The notes beneath the pieces are model-generated. The model was given only the letters and a program-made list of their open reading frames with translations, did no database searches and was not told the origin of the DNA. This document shows positions 1-8,677 of a stretch of DNA of 64,000 nucleotides, piece after piece. This stretch comes from Candidatus Rubrivivax defluviihabitans (GTDB lineage: Bacteria > Pseudomonadota > Gammaproteobacteria > Burkholderiales > Burkholderiaceae_C), in assembly GCA_016709385.1 (NCBI GenBank), contig JADJMW010000021.1, positions 124,001 through 188,000 on the forward strand. The letters run 5' to 3'. How positions within the stretch are numbered: position 1 is the stretch's first letter; each line of letters begins with the position of its first letter. The position numbers and the translations under genes were made by a program.

Positions 1-2
1 TC

Positions 3-218
3 GACCAGCGCGTACTGGAGGTTTCCGAGGATGTCATGTTCAAGTGGCGCCTCCTCGTTGAAGAGGGCCGCAAGGTCGGCCATACGTTTTCGCAGCCCGA
101 CCTGATCATCGCGGCAATCGCCCTGCAACACGGGCTCACGGTCGTGACCCGCGATACCGGCGACTACAAGCTCGCGCGCGTCCCCCTGCTGAATCCGTGG
201 GTCGACGAGTCGCCTTGA
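3..218 (+). CDS. VapC/FitB-like PIN-domain toxin, 3' part
   Basis: This is the C-terminal 71 residues of a PIN-domain protein; the frame is open to the left edge, so the gene starts outside the window. The segment SQPDLIIAAIALQHGLTVVT followed by TRDTGDY matches the last two acidic motifs of VapC/FitB toxins, where D in the first stretch and TRD/D in the second help hold the metal ion. VapC proteins are ribonucleases of type II toxin-antitoxin pairs. The antitoxin gene would normally lie just upstream and cannot be seen. Family assignment is solid; target RNA and partner are unknown. Confidence 0.8.
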   Translation, partial: DQRVLEVSEDVMFKWRLLVEEGRKVGHTFSQPDLIIAAIALQHGLTVVTRDTGDYKLARVPLLNPWVDESP

Positions 219-573
219 CTTCGTTCCCGGCCTGGCTTCGCGGCGAAGATGGGGCTCAGAGAAATGGAAGGGCAGCGCTGGAGCTGTCCGTAGGTGGTGC
301 AGTCGCTGGGCGAGGGCTGAGAAAGATGATCAGCACATGGGTAGTCTTGGTGGCCGAGTGTTCCGTTGCGCCAGCGTTACGCATGCGACGCGATCCGTCC
401 ACTCCGCCAGCCTCTCAAGGCCCCAGAACGCTCGGTCGAAACAACGACCGGCCTGTCTGGGGTCTTTGCCAACCGCCGACCCGGCAGGCACCCGGGATGT
501 CGATGCAGTGATGAGGCAACGCATCGAAGGCCCGGGCGGCGGCCTCGACTAGGCGGGCAGCATCAAGGCCACC
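219..573. other. 355-base stretch without a recognisable gene
   Basis: No reading frame here shows a known domain or a convincing ribosome-binding site. A 64-codon minus-strand frame (330-524) and several plus-strand frames exist, but their composition looks like frame noise. The base composition is less extreme than in the neighbouring genes, and the stretch sits beside a toxin gene, which could mean a decayed accessory segment. I see no repeats, tRNA or terminator in it. Confidence 0.5.
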
Positions 574-1269
574 GTGCCGCCTGCGCCTCGGCTCTTGCCG
601 GGCCGCGCGTTGCCGAGCGGCGAGCCGTTTCGGTCGCTGCTGCAGGCGCGGCTGGGCACCTTCCGGGTGCAGACGCTGGCGGCCGAGGGCCGCCGCCGTG
701 CCGCGGTGGCGGTGGCGGTGACCGAAGCAGGCCACGGCGCCGACCTGCCCGGCCTGCCGCGGCGTGAGTCGTGGAGCGAGGCGCCTGCGCTGCTGCTGAC
801 CCGGCGGGCGGCTGGCCTGCGCAGCCACGCCGGCCAATGGGCCTTGCCGGGCGGACGCATCGACGAGGGTGAGTCGCCCGAGCAGGCGGCGTTGCGCGAA
901 CTGGCCGAGGAAGTCGGACTCGTGCTCGACCCCTCGGCGGTGATCGGGCGTCTGGACGACTACGCCACGCGCTCGGGCTACCTCATCACGCCGCTGGTCG
1001 TCTGGGCCGGCGCGGCACGCCAGGTGGTGCCGAACGCCGCCGAGGTGGCGGCGATCCACCGCATCCCGGCGGAGGAATTGCTGCGGCCCGACGCGCCGCT
1101 GTTGAACCAGGTGCGCGGCGCGCCGCACCCGGTGCTGCGCATGCCGGTCGCCCAGGGTTGGATCGCCGCACCCACAGCGATCTTCCTGTACCAGTTCCGC
1201 GAACTCTGCCTGCTCGGTCGGCCGACGCGCGCCGCCCACTTCGACCAGCCCGTTTTCGCCTGGCGCTGA
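574..1269 (+). CDS. CoA pyrophosphatase-like NUDIX hydrolase
   Basis: A 231-residue NUDIX protein. A complete NUDIX box (G-x5-E-x7-REUxEExGU) lies at residues 94-116, with GRIDEGE and RELAEEVGL visible. Just before it, residues 74-93 read like the UPF0035/NudL signature (LLTRR...LRSHAGQWALPGG), which in that family marks hydrolysis of CoA to phosphopantetheine and 3',5'-ADP. The start is GTG at 574; an in-frame stop at 550-552 leaves no other start upstream. Substrate is inferred from the family signature only. Confidence 0.82.
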   Translation: MPPAPRLLPGRALPSGEPFRSLLQARLGTFRVQTLAAEGRRRAAVAVAVTEAGHGADLPGLPRRESWSEAPALLLTRRAAGLRSHAGQWALPGGRIDEGESPEQAALRELAEEVGLVLDPSAVIGRLDDYATRSGYLITPLVVWAGAARQVVPNAAEVAAIHRIPAEELLRPDAPLLNQVRGAPHPVLRMPVAQGWIAAPTAIFLYQFRELCLLGRPTRAAHFDQPVFAWR

Positions 1270-1395
1270 GCGGCCGGCCGTCCGATGGGCTTCCGATCGG
1301 GCGTCGGTGCGAAGCTCGCCGCGCTCAGGGTGGCGGCCGGACGGCCGATATCCCTACGGTCCGCCCGCACTTCAGGCGCAAATCGCGCCCGTCCC

Positions 1396-2685
1396 ATGCT
1401 GAAGAAGATTGCCGTCAGACAGCTCCGCATCGGCATGCACCTGCACAAGCTGGAAGGCGCCTGGACCGACCACCCGTTCTGGCGCGCGCGCTTCGTCATC
1501 GACAGTACGGCTGACCTGCGGCAGTTGCACGAATGCCCGATCAGCGAGTGCTGGATCGACACCCGGCTGGGGCTGGACGTGGCCGATGCGGTCGAGCCCG
1601 ACTCTGCAGCGGCCGCGCTGCCGGCGCGATGGGCGGCAGGCCAGCGGCATGCCTTGCCGTCGCGCGATCCGACCCCGGCCGCCGAGACACTTTCCGCGGG
1701 CGACGAGGTGCAGCGTGCCGCCGCCATCTGCCGGCGCGGCCGCGAGGCGGTGGTGGCCATGTTCCACGAGGCCCGCATGGGCCGCACCGTCGACGCCGAG
1801 AGCTGCCTGCCGCTGGTGGAGGAGATCTCGCGCTCGGTGTCGCGCAACCCCGACGCCCTGGTCAGCCTGGCGCGGCTGAAGACGCAGGACAACTACAGCT
1901 ACATGCATTCGGTGGCCGTGTGCGCGTTGATGGTGGCGCTGGGCCGCACGCTGGGCCTGGACGAGGCGGCCTGCCGTGCCGCCGGCCTGGCCGGGTTGAT
2001 GCACGACGTGGGCAAGGCGGTGATGCCGCTGGAAGTGCTGAACAAGCCGGGCAAGCTGACGGACCAGGAGTTCGAGGTCATCCGCAGCCACCCCGAGCGC
2101 GGCCACGCCCTGCTGCTCGAAGGCCGGGGTGCCACGCCCGAGATGCTGGACGTGGTGCTGCACCACCACGAACGCGTCGACGGCACCGGCTACCCGGGGC
2201 GCATCAGCGGCGAAGCCTTCACGCCGCTGGCGCGCATGGGGGCCATCTGCGACGTCTACGATGCCATCACCTCCAACCGGCCTTACAAGGCGGGTTGGGA
2301 CCCGGCGCAGTCGATCGCCCGCATGGCCGGCTGGAAGGGGCACTTCGACCCCGCGCTGTTCGGTGCCTTCGTGCAGAGCCTGGGCATCTATCCCACCGGC
2401 TCGGTGGTGCGGCTGGAATCGGGCCGGCTGGCGGTGGTCATCGAGCAGAACCCCGGCCATCTGGTGGCGCCGGTGGTCAAGGTCTTCTACTCGGCACGCA
2501 ACGAAATGCCGATCGCGCCCTTGCGGCTGGACCTCTCGCGGCCCGGCAGCAGCGACCGCATCGTTGGCCGCGAAGCCGGCGGTGCGGCGAAATTCCCGCA
2601 CCTGAACGAACTGTGGGTCGACGCCGGCATCCTGGCGCAGATACCCTGCAGCCGGCGATGCCGACGATGCCGGATCTTCGGCTGA
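1396..2685 (+). CDS. HD-GYP cyclic-di-GMP phosphodiesterase with DUF3391 N-terminus
   Basis: A 429-residue soluble protein. The N-terminal ~130 residues (IAVRQLRIGMHLHKLEG...) resemble DUF3391, which often precedes HD-GYP domains. The HD pair is at residues 203-204 (MHDVGK), and HHERVDGTGYP at 257-267 is the HD-GYP signature, so c-di-GMP hydrolysis is expected. ATG at 1396 is preferred over an upstream in-frame ATG at 1285 because the family homology begins there. The last 13 residues are arginine/cysteine rich and look like out-of-frame sequence; see findings. Confidence 0.88.
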   Translation: MLKKIAVRQLRIGMHLHKLEGAWTDHPFWRARFVIDSTADLRQLHECPISECWIDTRLGLDVADAVEPDSAAAALPARWAAGQRHALPSRDPTPAAETLSAGDEVQRAAAICRRGREAVVAMFHEARMGRTVDAESCLPLVEEISRSVSRNPDALVSLARLKTQDNYSYMHSVAVCALMVALGRTLGLDEAACRAAGLAGLMHDVGKAVMPLEVLNKPGKLTDQEFEVIRSHPERGHALLLEGRGATPEMLDVVLHHHERVDGTGYPGRISGEAFTPLARMGAICDVYDAITSNRPYKAGWDPAQSIARMAGWKGHFDPALFGAFVQSLGIYPTGSVVRLESGRLAVVIEQNPGHLVAPVVKVFYSARNEMPIAPLRLDLSRPGSSDRIVGREAGGAAKFPHLNELWVDAGILAQIPCSRRCRRCRIFG

Positions 2686-2695
2686 CGCCGGCATC
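2666..2695. terminator. Hairpin between convergent genes
   Basis: An 8-bp perfect inverted repeat, GATGCCGG at 2666-2673 and CCGGCATC at 2688-2695, straddles the stop codon of the HD-GYP gene and faces the end of the DUF1841 gene. There is no T-run, so it may be a transcript-end hairpin rather than a classical terminator. Confidence 0.35.
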
Positions 2696-2715
2696 CTGTG
2701 CGCATCGGGCGCTAT

Positions 2716-3147
2716 TCAGCGCGTCGCCCGGCGCCGCACGGCGTCGATATAGGCCTGTCCGTCAGGCGGCAGCCCGCTGCGCTGCGAGGCCCAGACCATC
2801 TCGCCCAGGCATTCCATCACCTCGTGGTGGGCCTCGTGCAGCGAGTTGCGTCGTGCGGCCAGCAATTGCAGCGCCTGGCGGATGCCGGTGGGCTGGTCGA
2901 TGGCCAGCTGCTCCTCGATCGTGAGGTGCATGGCCAGGTGCAGGAAGGGGTTCGTGCGGCCTTCTTCCACCGTGTAGGCCGCCCGCAGGGCTGCTGCCTC
3001 GTCGGCCAGGTCGGCGTGGTATTCGGGGTGCTCGGCGATCCAGCGCGCGGCGATCGAACTCATCGGGTCCAGGGGTGCGCCGGCGCGCTGGCCGGCATAG
3101 GCGGCGCAGAAGAATCGCCTCACGTCGGACTGGTTGGGCTGGAACAT
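2716..3147 (-). CDS. DUF1841 family protein
   Basis: A 143-residue protein beginning MFQPNQSDVRRFF, with a conserved histidine-rich middle (NPFLHLAMHLTIEEQL and HEAHHEVMECLGEMVW). These are hallmarks of the DUF1841 family of betaproteobacteria, whose role is unknown. The histidine spacing suggests a helical, possibly metal-binding protein, but that is inference. It is transcribed divergently from the nitroreductase gene, with 44 bases between the starts. Confidence 0.8.
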   Translation of the reverse strand: MFQPNQSDVRRFFCAAYAGQRAGAPLDPMSSIAARWIAEHPEYHADLADEAAALRAAYTVEEGRTNPFLHLAMHLTIEEQLAIDQPTGIRQALQLLAARRNSLHEAHHEVMECLGEMVWASQRSGLPPDGQAYIDAVRRRATR

Positions 3148-3191
3148 CCGAGAATTGTCGCTTCCCGCGTCGCGGCCCCTTCCCCCATCCG

Positions 3192-3776
3192 ATGAATCCC
3201 ACCACAGTCACCACGGCCCAGCTCTTCACCGAAGCCCGCACGCAGAACGGCTACCTGGCGCAGCCCGTCCCGGACGAGCGCCTGCGCGAACTCTTCGAGC
3301 TGCTGAAGTGGGGCCCGACCTCGGCCAACAGCAGCCCGGCGCGCTTCGTCTTCGTGCGCAGCGCCGAGGCCCGGGCCCGGCTGCTGGACTGCATGAGCCC
3401 GGGCAACCAGCAGAAGGTGCGCGAGGCCCCGGTGACGGTGATCATCGGCATGGACATGGCCTTCCACGAACAGCTGCCCAAGCTGTTCCCGCACACCGAC
3501 GCACGTTCGTGGTTCGCCGGCAAGCCCGAGCTCATTGCCACCACCGCGATGCGCAATTCCAGCCTGCAGGGTGGATATCTGATCCTGGCCGCGCGCGCAC
3601 TGGGCCTGGACTGCGGCCCGATGAGCGGCTTCGACGCCGAGAAGATGGACGCCGCCTTCTGGGCCGGTACCCCGGTGCGCACCAATTTCGTCTGCACGCT
3701 GGGCACGGGCGACCCGACCAAGCTGATGCCGCGCAGCCCGCGCTTGTCGTTCGACGAGGCCTGCCGGCTCGCCTGA
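3192..3776 (+). CDS. RutE-like NAD(P)H nitroreductase / malonic semialdehyde reductase family
   Basis: A 194-residue FMN-dependent nitroreductase-fold protein. LFELLKWGPTSANSSPARFV carries the FMN-phosphate-binding arginine/serine region near the N-terminus, and the C-terminal half (LGLDCGPMSGFD...LGTGDPTKLMPRSPRL) is typical of the RutE/HadB group. RutE reduces malonic semialdehyde to 3-hydroxypropionate in uracil degradation, but no other rut genes are nearby, so the physiological substrate is open. ATG at 3192 is chosen because homology begins at TTAQLFTEARTQNGY. Confidence 0.82.
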   Translation: MNPTTVTTAQLFTEARTQNGYLAQPVPDERLRELFELLKWGPTSANSSPARFVFVRSAEARARLLDCMSPGNQQKVREAPVTVIIGMDMAFHEQLPKLFPHTDARSWFAGKPELIATTAMRNSSLQGGYLILAARALGLDCGPMSGFDAEKMDAAFWAGTPVRTNFVCTLGTGDPTKLMPRSPRLSFDEACRLA

Positions 3777-3894
3777 CGGGGCCGTCCGGCGCGGACCGGG
3801 TTCGAACGGCGGCGGGTCGGATTGAAATCGCGCGCCACGGCAGGGCGCTACCATCGGCGCCCAGGTGCCGCAACAGGCACCGCGAGGAGTCTTC

Positions 3895-4512
3895 ATGCCC
3901 GTGATCGTGGTCGCCAACCCGAAGGGCGGCGTCGGCAAGAGCACGCTGGCCACCAATATCGCCGGCTGCCTGGCCGCTGCCGGCCATGCGGTGATGCTGG
4001 GCGACGTGGACCGCCAGCAGTCGGCGCGCCAGTGGTTGGCGTTGCGGCCGCCGCAGTCCCCGGCCATCAGCGGCTGGGACGTGGCCGGCAACGATATCGT
4101 CAAGCCGCCCAAGGGCACCACGCACGTGGTGCTGGACACGCCCGCCGGCCTGCACGGCAAGCGGCTGGACGCGGTGATGCGCATCGCCGACCGCATCCTC
4201 ATTCCGCTGCAGCCCAGCCTGTTCGACATCCAGGCCACCCACGCCTTCGTGGGGGCGCTGCGCGAGCACCGCCGCGCCGGCGAGGTGCAGCTGGGCCTGG
4301 TGGGCATGCGCGTGCGCGAGCACACGCGGGCCAACGAGCAGCTGCACCACTACCTGTCCACCGTGCCGGTGCCGGTGGTGGGCTGGCTGCGCGACACGCA
4401 GAACTACGTGCAGCTGGCAGCGCGCGGGCTCACGCTGTGGGACGTGGCGCCGAGCCGCGTCGAGCGCGACCTGGAGCAATGGGCGCCGCTGGTGGCGTGG
4501 GTGCAGCGATGA
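3895..4512 (+). CDS. ParA/MinD-type ATPase without ParB
   Basis: A 205-residue P-loop ATPase with a deviant Walker A motif, NPKGGVGKST, close to the N-terminus, and VLDTPAGLHG in the Walker A'/B position. ParA-type ATPases position DNA, plasmids or protein cargo. There is no parB or centromere-like repeat nearby, so this is a stand-alone ParA. ATG at 3895 has GAGGAG just upstream. The stop codon overlaps the next start by four bases (ATGA), so the two genes are probably translationally coupled. Confidence 0.85.
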   Translation: MPVIVVANPKGGVGKSTLATNIAGCLAAAGHAVMLGDVDRQQSARQWLALRPPQSPAISGWDVAGNDIVKPPKGTTHVVLDTPAGLHGKRLDAVMRIADRILIPLQPSLFDIQATHAFVGALREHRRAGEVQLGLVGMRVREHTRANEQLHHYLSTVPVPVVGWLRDTQNYVQLAARGLTLWDVAPSRVERDLEQWAPLVAWVQR

Positions 4513-4961
4513 AGCACTACGCGCATCTGGCCGAGCTGCAGGCCCTGGTGGGGCAGGAGATCGGCTACAGCGACTGGCTGGTGGTGGACCAGGAACGCAT
4601 CGACCTCTTCGCCCGCGCCACCGGCGATCACCAGTGGATCCACACCGACCCCGAGCGCGCCGCTGCCGGGCCCTTCGGTGCCACGGTGGCGCACGGCTTC
4701 CTCACGCTGAGCCTGCTGCCGGTGCTGTTCGAGACCGGATTCGCCATCGACGACGTGCGCATGGGCGTCAACTACGGCCTGAATCGCGTGCGCTTCCCGA
4801 CCCCGGTGCACGCCGGCAGCCGTGTGCGCGGGCGCTTCACGCTGCGCGCCTACGATCCGCTGCCGGGTGGCGCGCAGCTCACCGTGGAAAGCGTCGTCGA
4901 GCTCGAGGGTTCGGACAAGCCGGCCTGCGTGGCCGAGTCGGTGTCGCGGCGCTACGTATAG
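4509..4961 (+). CDS. MaoC-family (R)-hydratase-like protein
   Basis: A 150-residue hot-dog fold protein. FARATGDHQWIHTDPERA contains the D-x4-H hydratase dyad of the MaoC/(R)-specific enoyl-CoA hydratase family, and FGATVAHGFLTLSLLP is the conserved central helix. The family hydrates 2-enoyl-CoA thioesters; some members feed PHA synthesis, others (NodN-like) have unclear roles. It overlaps the parA-like gene by four bases, an unusual partnership that gives no clue to a pathway. Confidence 0.85.
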   Translation: MKHYAHLAELQALVGQEIGYSDWLVVDQERIDLFARATGDHQWIHTDPERAAAGPFGATVAHGFLTLSLLPVLFETGFAIDDVRMGVNYGLNRVRFPTPVHAGSRVRGRFTLRAYDPLPGGAQLTVESVVELEGSDKPACVAESVSRRYV

Positions 4962-4972
4962 CGCCGGCGGTC

Positions 4973-4996
4973 CGCCACCCCCATGGTGGGGTGGCG
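4973..4996. repeat. Perfect 9-bp inverted repeat (hairpin)
   Basis: CGCCACCCC at 4973-4981 pairs with GGGGTGGCG at 4988-4996 around a six-base loop. It lies 12 bases after the MaoC stop codon and upstream of the response regulator. It has no T-run; it may end or protect the upstream transcript. Confidence 0.45.
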
Positions 4997-5063
4997 CAGG
5001 TGCCGCGACCCTGGAACAGAATGCGGCGGTTGCAGACGGCAGGGCGCCGGGCATGGAGACATC

Positions 5064-5834
5064 ATGAAAGTGCTGCTGATCGACGATCACCCGCTCATCC
5101 TGGCTGCGCTGCAGGCGGTGATCCAGAGCATCGGCAGCGACGTCACGGTAGTCGGTGTCGACAGCGCGGCCGGCGCACGCGCCACCTTGCGCGACGACCC
5201 CGAATACGACCTCGTGCTGCTCGACCTGGCGCTGGGCGACGCCGACGGCTTCGACCTGCTGGCCGAATTCCGCCAGGCCTACCCGGCGGTTCCGGTGGTG
5301 GTGGTTTCGGCTTCCGACCGTGCCAGCGACGTCATCCGCGCCATCGACCTGGGCGCCATGGGCTTCGTGCCCAAGCGTTCTTCGCAGGGCGAACTGCACG
5401 AGGCGCTGCGCATGGTGATGGCGGGGTCGATGTACGTGCCGCCGTCGATGCTGGGGCTGGACTTCGCGCCCGGCAGCCGCAGCGGCGGCGACTCCGTGCC
5501 CGACGTGATGCGGACTTCGGCCCCACCATCAGGCCCTGCCGCCGAAGCCGCGCCGCTGGGCGCGGCGGCACGCCCCGAGCCGCACCAGAAGCTGCCGTCG
5601 ATCGACGACGTGGGCCTGACGCCGCGCCAGGCCGAGGTGCTTTCGCTGCTGCTGCAGGGGCTGCCCAACAAGCTCATCGCGCGCCAGCTCAACCTGTCGG
5701 TGGAGACCGTGAAGGACCACGTGGCCGCGGTGCTGCGCGCCTTGGGCGTGAGCTCGCGCACGCAGGCCGTGCTGGCGGTGAGCCAGATGACGCAGGGCCA
5801 GGGCGGCTTCTTCGCGCGGCGGCCGCCGCGCTAG
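5064..5834 (+). CDS. LuxR/NarL-type response regulator
   Basis: A 256-residue two-domain regulator. The receiver domain (about residues 1-120) opens with VLLIDDHP, has the phospho-accepting Asp in YDLVLLDLALGDADG and the conserved Lys in MGFVPKRSS. A proline/alanine linker follows, then a LuxR helix-turn-helix (GLTPRQAEVLSLLLQG, NKLIARQLNLSVETVKDH). Phosphorylation probably controls DNA binding. The hybrid histidine kinase gene starts 60 bases downstream and is the likely partner. ATG at 5064 is where receiver homology begins. Confidence 0.88.
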   Translation: MKVLLIDDHPLILAALQAVIQSIGSDVTVVGVDSAAGARATLRDDPEYDLVLLDLALGDADGFDLLAEFRQAYPAVPVVVVSASDRASDVIRAIDLGAMGFVPKRSSQGELHEALRMVMAGSMYVPPSMLGLDFAPGSRSGGDSVPDVMRTSAPPSGPAAEAAPLGAAARPEPHQKLPSIDDVGLTPRQAEVLSLLLQGLPNKLIARQLNLSVETVKDHVAAVLRALGVSSRTQAVLAVSQMTQGQGGFFARRPPR

Positions 5835-5894
5835 CCTGCACCAGGCCCTGCCTGCGCCCGCCGCGGCCATGACGCCACCCCGCGCCCGGCCCGC

Positions 5895-7778
5895 ATGACT
5901 GCCGACCACGGCACGCTGCAGTCGCGTGGCGCGCGCTGGTCGGCCGGCAGCGACGCCGATCACATGCGCGCGCTGTACGTGCAGACGCCGGCCACGCTGA
6001 TCGGCTATGCGCTGGGCTACGCGGTCGTCTTCACGCTGTTCGTGCCGCTGGCCGAGGCGGGGCCCTTCTGGCTCTGGGCGGGCGCCGTCGTGCTGCTGTG
6101 GGCCTTGCGCCTGCTGCACTATCTGCGCTACCTGCGCCGGCCCGGCGCCGACGAGGCCACGCTGCTGGCCTGGCGCCGCAGCTGGCGCGTGCTGGTGCTG
6201 CTGCAGGGTAGCCTGTGGGGCATCGCGGTGTGGATGTTCTGGGGCCTGGGCACGCCCTACGACAAGCTGGCGCTGATCCTCGTCGTCTACGCCTTCAGCG
6301 TCAGCTCGGTGCAGTTGCTGGCCACGCAGCCCTGGGTCTTTCTCTCGTTCATCTGCGCGGTGCTCGTGCCCACGGTGGTGCGCATCGCCAGCGACACCAG
6401 CCAGAGCGGCCACATGGCGCTGGCCATCATCGTCACCCTGCTGTTCTGCGCCACCGTGCTGATGGCGCGTACCTACGTCGGCGCGCTGGGCCAGGCCATC
6501 ACGCTCAAGGAGCGTACCGACGAGCTGGCGGCGCAATTGCGCACCGAAGTGGCCGCCACCGAAGAGGCGCGGCGCGTGGCCGACGAGGCGCGCCGCGCCG
6601 CCGAAGCCGCCAACCGCGCCAAGACGCAGTTCTTCGCCGCCGCCAGCCACGACCTGCGCCAGCCGCTGCACGCCATGGGCCTGTTCGCGGAAGCGCTGCG
6701 CCAGCGCAGCCACGACCCCGAGGTGGCCTCGCTGGTGAACAGCATCAACGAATCGGTCGACGCGCTGGAAGGCCTGTTCGGCGAGCTGCTCGACATCACG
6801 CGCATCGACACCGGAGGCGTCGACGTGAATCCCGCGCCGCTGCGCCTGCGCGAACTCTTCGCGCGGCTGCGGCTGCACTTCGAGCCCATCGCCTTCGAAA
6901 AAGGGCTGATGCTGTCGTTCCGCGGCGAACAGCACGTGGCGCTCGCCGACCCGGTTCTGTTGGAGCGCGTGCTGCGCAATCTCGTCAGCAACGCCATCCG
7001 CTACACCGACGACGGCGGTGTGCTCGTCAGCTGCCGCCTGCGCCAGCGCCCCGGGGGCGACAGGCTGCTGCTGCAGGTGTGGGACAGCGGCATCGGCATC
7101 GCCGAAGCCAGCCTGCCGCGCATCTGGGACGAATTCTTCCAGGCCCAAAGCCACCGGCCGCTGCAGGCGCACCACCGCAAGGGCCTGGGGCTGGGCCTGG
7201 CCATCGTGAAGCGGCTGGCGGGGCTGATGGAGGCGCCGATCGGCGTGCGGTCGCGGGTCGGCCACGGCACGGTCTTTTCGATCGAGGTGCCGGTGGGCAA
7301 GGCGCCGCGCAGCTTCGAACCCGCAGCAGCCGTTGCGCGCGTGCCGATCGGCTTGACGCTGCAGGGTTGCTTCTTCGTCGTCGTCGAGGACGAGGCCGCC
7401 GTGCGTGAAGGCCTGGTCGTGCTGTTGCAGGCCTGGGGCGCGCGCGTGGCGGCCTTCGACAGCTTGGAGGCAGTGCGTGCCTGGGTCGGCGCGCCCGAAG
7501 GCGGCGGCCGCGAGCCGCCCGAGAAGCCCGACCTGCTGCTGGTGGACTACCGGCTGCCGCAGGGCCAGACCGGCATCGACGCGCTGACCGCGCTGCGCGC
7601 GCGCTGGCCGGGCCAGCGCCTGCCGGCGATCATGATCACCGGCAGCAGCCTCGGCGGCCACGAGGACGAGGCCACGACCCACGACTACCACCTGCTCATC
7701 AAGCCGGTGCTGCCGAACAAGCTGCGCGCCATGATCGCCTTCAAACTGGGCCTGCGGGCGCAGGAAACCCGGGCCTGA
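5895..7778 (+). CDS. Hybrid sensor histidine kinase with C-terminal receiver
   Basis: A 627-residue membrane kinase. The first ~200 residues hold several hydrophobic segments (roughly five or six membrane helices), followed by an alanine/arginine-rich coiled coil. The HisKA box SHDLRQPLHAMGLF carries the phospho-accepting His; NLVSNAIRYTDDGG, DSGIGI and GLGLGLAIVKRLAG form the HATPase_c domain. A receiver domain follows (VVEDEAAVREG, LLLVDYRLPQG with the Asp). The input domain is membrane-embedded with no recognised ligand pocket, so the signal is unknown. Confidence 0.88.
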   Translation: MTADHGTLQSRGARWSAGSDADHMRALYVQTPATLIGYALGYAVVFTLFVPLAEAGPFWLWAGAVVLLWALRLLHYLRYLRRPGADEATLLAWRRSWRVLVLLQGSLWGIAVWMFWGLGTPYDKLALILVVYAFSVSSVQLLATQPWVFLSFICAVLVPTVVRIASDTSQSGHMALAIIVTLLFCATVLMARTYVGALGQAITLKERTDELAAQLRTEVAATEEARRVADEARRAAEAANRAKTQFFAAASHDLRQPLHAMGLFAEALRQRSHDPEVASLVNSINESVDALEGLFGELLDITRIDTGGVDVNPAPLRLRELFARLRLHFEPIAFEKGLMLSFRGEQHVALADPVLLERVLRNLVSNAIRYTDDGGVLVSCRLRQRPGGDRLLLQVWDSGIGIAEASLPRIWDEFFQAQSHRPLQAHHRKGLGLGLAIVKRLAGLMEAPIGVRSRVGHGTVFSIEVPVGKAPRSFEPAAAVARVPIGLTLQGCFFVVVEDEAAVREGLVVLLQAWGARVAAFDSLEAVRAWVGAPEGGGREPPEKPDLLLVDYRLPQGQTGIDALTALRARWPGQRLPAIMITGSSLGGHEDEATTHDYHLLIKPVLPNKLRAMIAFKLGLRAQETRA

Positions 7779-7868
7779 AGCGTCGGCACCCGGGGCGCGG
7801 CCCGGCAGAACGGCCCGGCAGCAACAACGGCCGGCCGCTACACTGGCGACGACCCTCCTAGGACGCCC

Positions 7869-8648
7869 ATGTTCAGCCGCCTGCGTGAAGATATCGCCTG
7901 CATCCTGGAACGCGACCCCGCGGCGCGTTCCACGTGGGAGGTGCTGACCTGCTACCCGGGCCTGCACGCGCTGGTGCTGCACCGTCGCGCCCACTGGTGC
8001 TGGCAGCGCGGCTGGCACTGGCTGGCGCGTTTCATCTCGCACCTGGGGCGCTTCTTCACCGGCATCGAGATCCACCCCGGCGCCACCATCGGCCGCCGCG
8101 TCTTCATCGACCACGGCATGGGCGTGGTCGTGGGCGAGACGGCCGAGATCGGCGACGGCTGCACCATCTACCAGGGCGTCACGCTGGGCGGCACCTCGCT
8201 GGCCAAGGGGGCCAAGCGGCACCCCACGCTGGGCCGCAACGTCATCGTCGGCGCCAATTCACAGGTGCTGGGCGGCTTCACGGTGGGCGACGGCGCACGC
8301 ATCGGCTCCAGCGCGGTGGTCGTCAAGCCGGTGCCGCCGGGTGCCACGGCGGTGGGCAACCCGGCGCGCATCCTGCAGGCCGAAGTGGACGCGGCACGCG
8401 AGGCCGCGGCGGCGAAGATGGGTTTCTCGGCCTATGGCGTGACGCAGGGCGACGACCCGGTGTCGCAGGCCATGAAGGGGCTGATCGACAACGCCTCGGG
8501 CCACGAACACCAGATCGCGCTGCTGTGGCAGGCGATCGAGAAGCTCTCGGCGCGTTCGCGTGAACTGCCCGCCGGTGAGTGCGTGCCCGACGACGCGCAC
8601 ACCACCGAGACCTTCGACGCCGAGCGGTTGAACCGGCTCGTCAAGTAG
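7869..8648 (+). CDS. cysE: Serine O-acetyltransferase
   Basis: A 259-residue left-handed beta-helix acetyltransferase that makes O-acetylserine from serine and acetyl-CoA, the first committed step of cysteine synthesis. Hexapeptide repeats run from about residue 60; IEIHPGATIGRRVFIDHGMG and VVVGETAEIGDGCTIYQG are strongly conserved, with the active-site His in DHGMG. Residues after ~190 form a longer tail than in the shortest SATs. It converges with mogA over a strong hairpin. Confidence 0.9.
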   Translation: MFSRLREDIACILERDPAARSTWEVLTCYPGLHALVLHRRAHWCWQRGWHWLARFISHLGRFFTGIEIHPGATIGRRVFIDHGMGVVVGETAEIGDGCTIYQGVTLGGTSLAKGAKRHPTLGRNVIVGANSQVLGGFTVGDGARIGSSAVVVKPVPPGATAVGNPARILQAEVDAAREAAAAKMGFSAYGVTQGDDPVSQAMKGLIDNASGHEHQIALLWQAIEKLSARSRELPAGECVPDDAHTTETFDAERLNRLVK

Positions 8649-8670
8649 CCGGCGCCGGCGCTTGACGAGC
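8636..8670. terminator. Bidirectional hairpin between cysE and mogA
   Basis: GCTCGTCAAG at 8636-8645 and CTTGACGAGC at 8661-8670 are perfect 10-bp arms. The interior contains a second palindrome, CCGGCGCCGG (8649-8658). The left arm includes the last cysE codons, and the right arm ends eight bases before the mogA stop. The position between convergent genes suggests a shared transcript end, although there is no T-run. Confidence 0.6.
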
Positions 8671-8677
8671 TGCTGTG

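Noticed and set aside
330..524. A 64-codon minus-strand gene in the 5' spacer
   Set aside because: No ribosome-binding site, no recognised domain, and residue composition typical of chance frames.
5529..8222. An 897-codon minus-strand frame across the histidine kinase
   Set aside because: It is opposite a well-conserved kinase and cysE, has no start context and shows low-complexity His/Arg/Ala composition.
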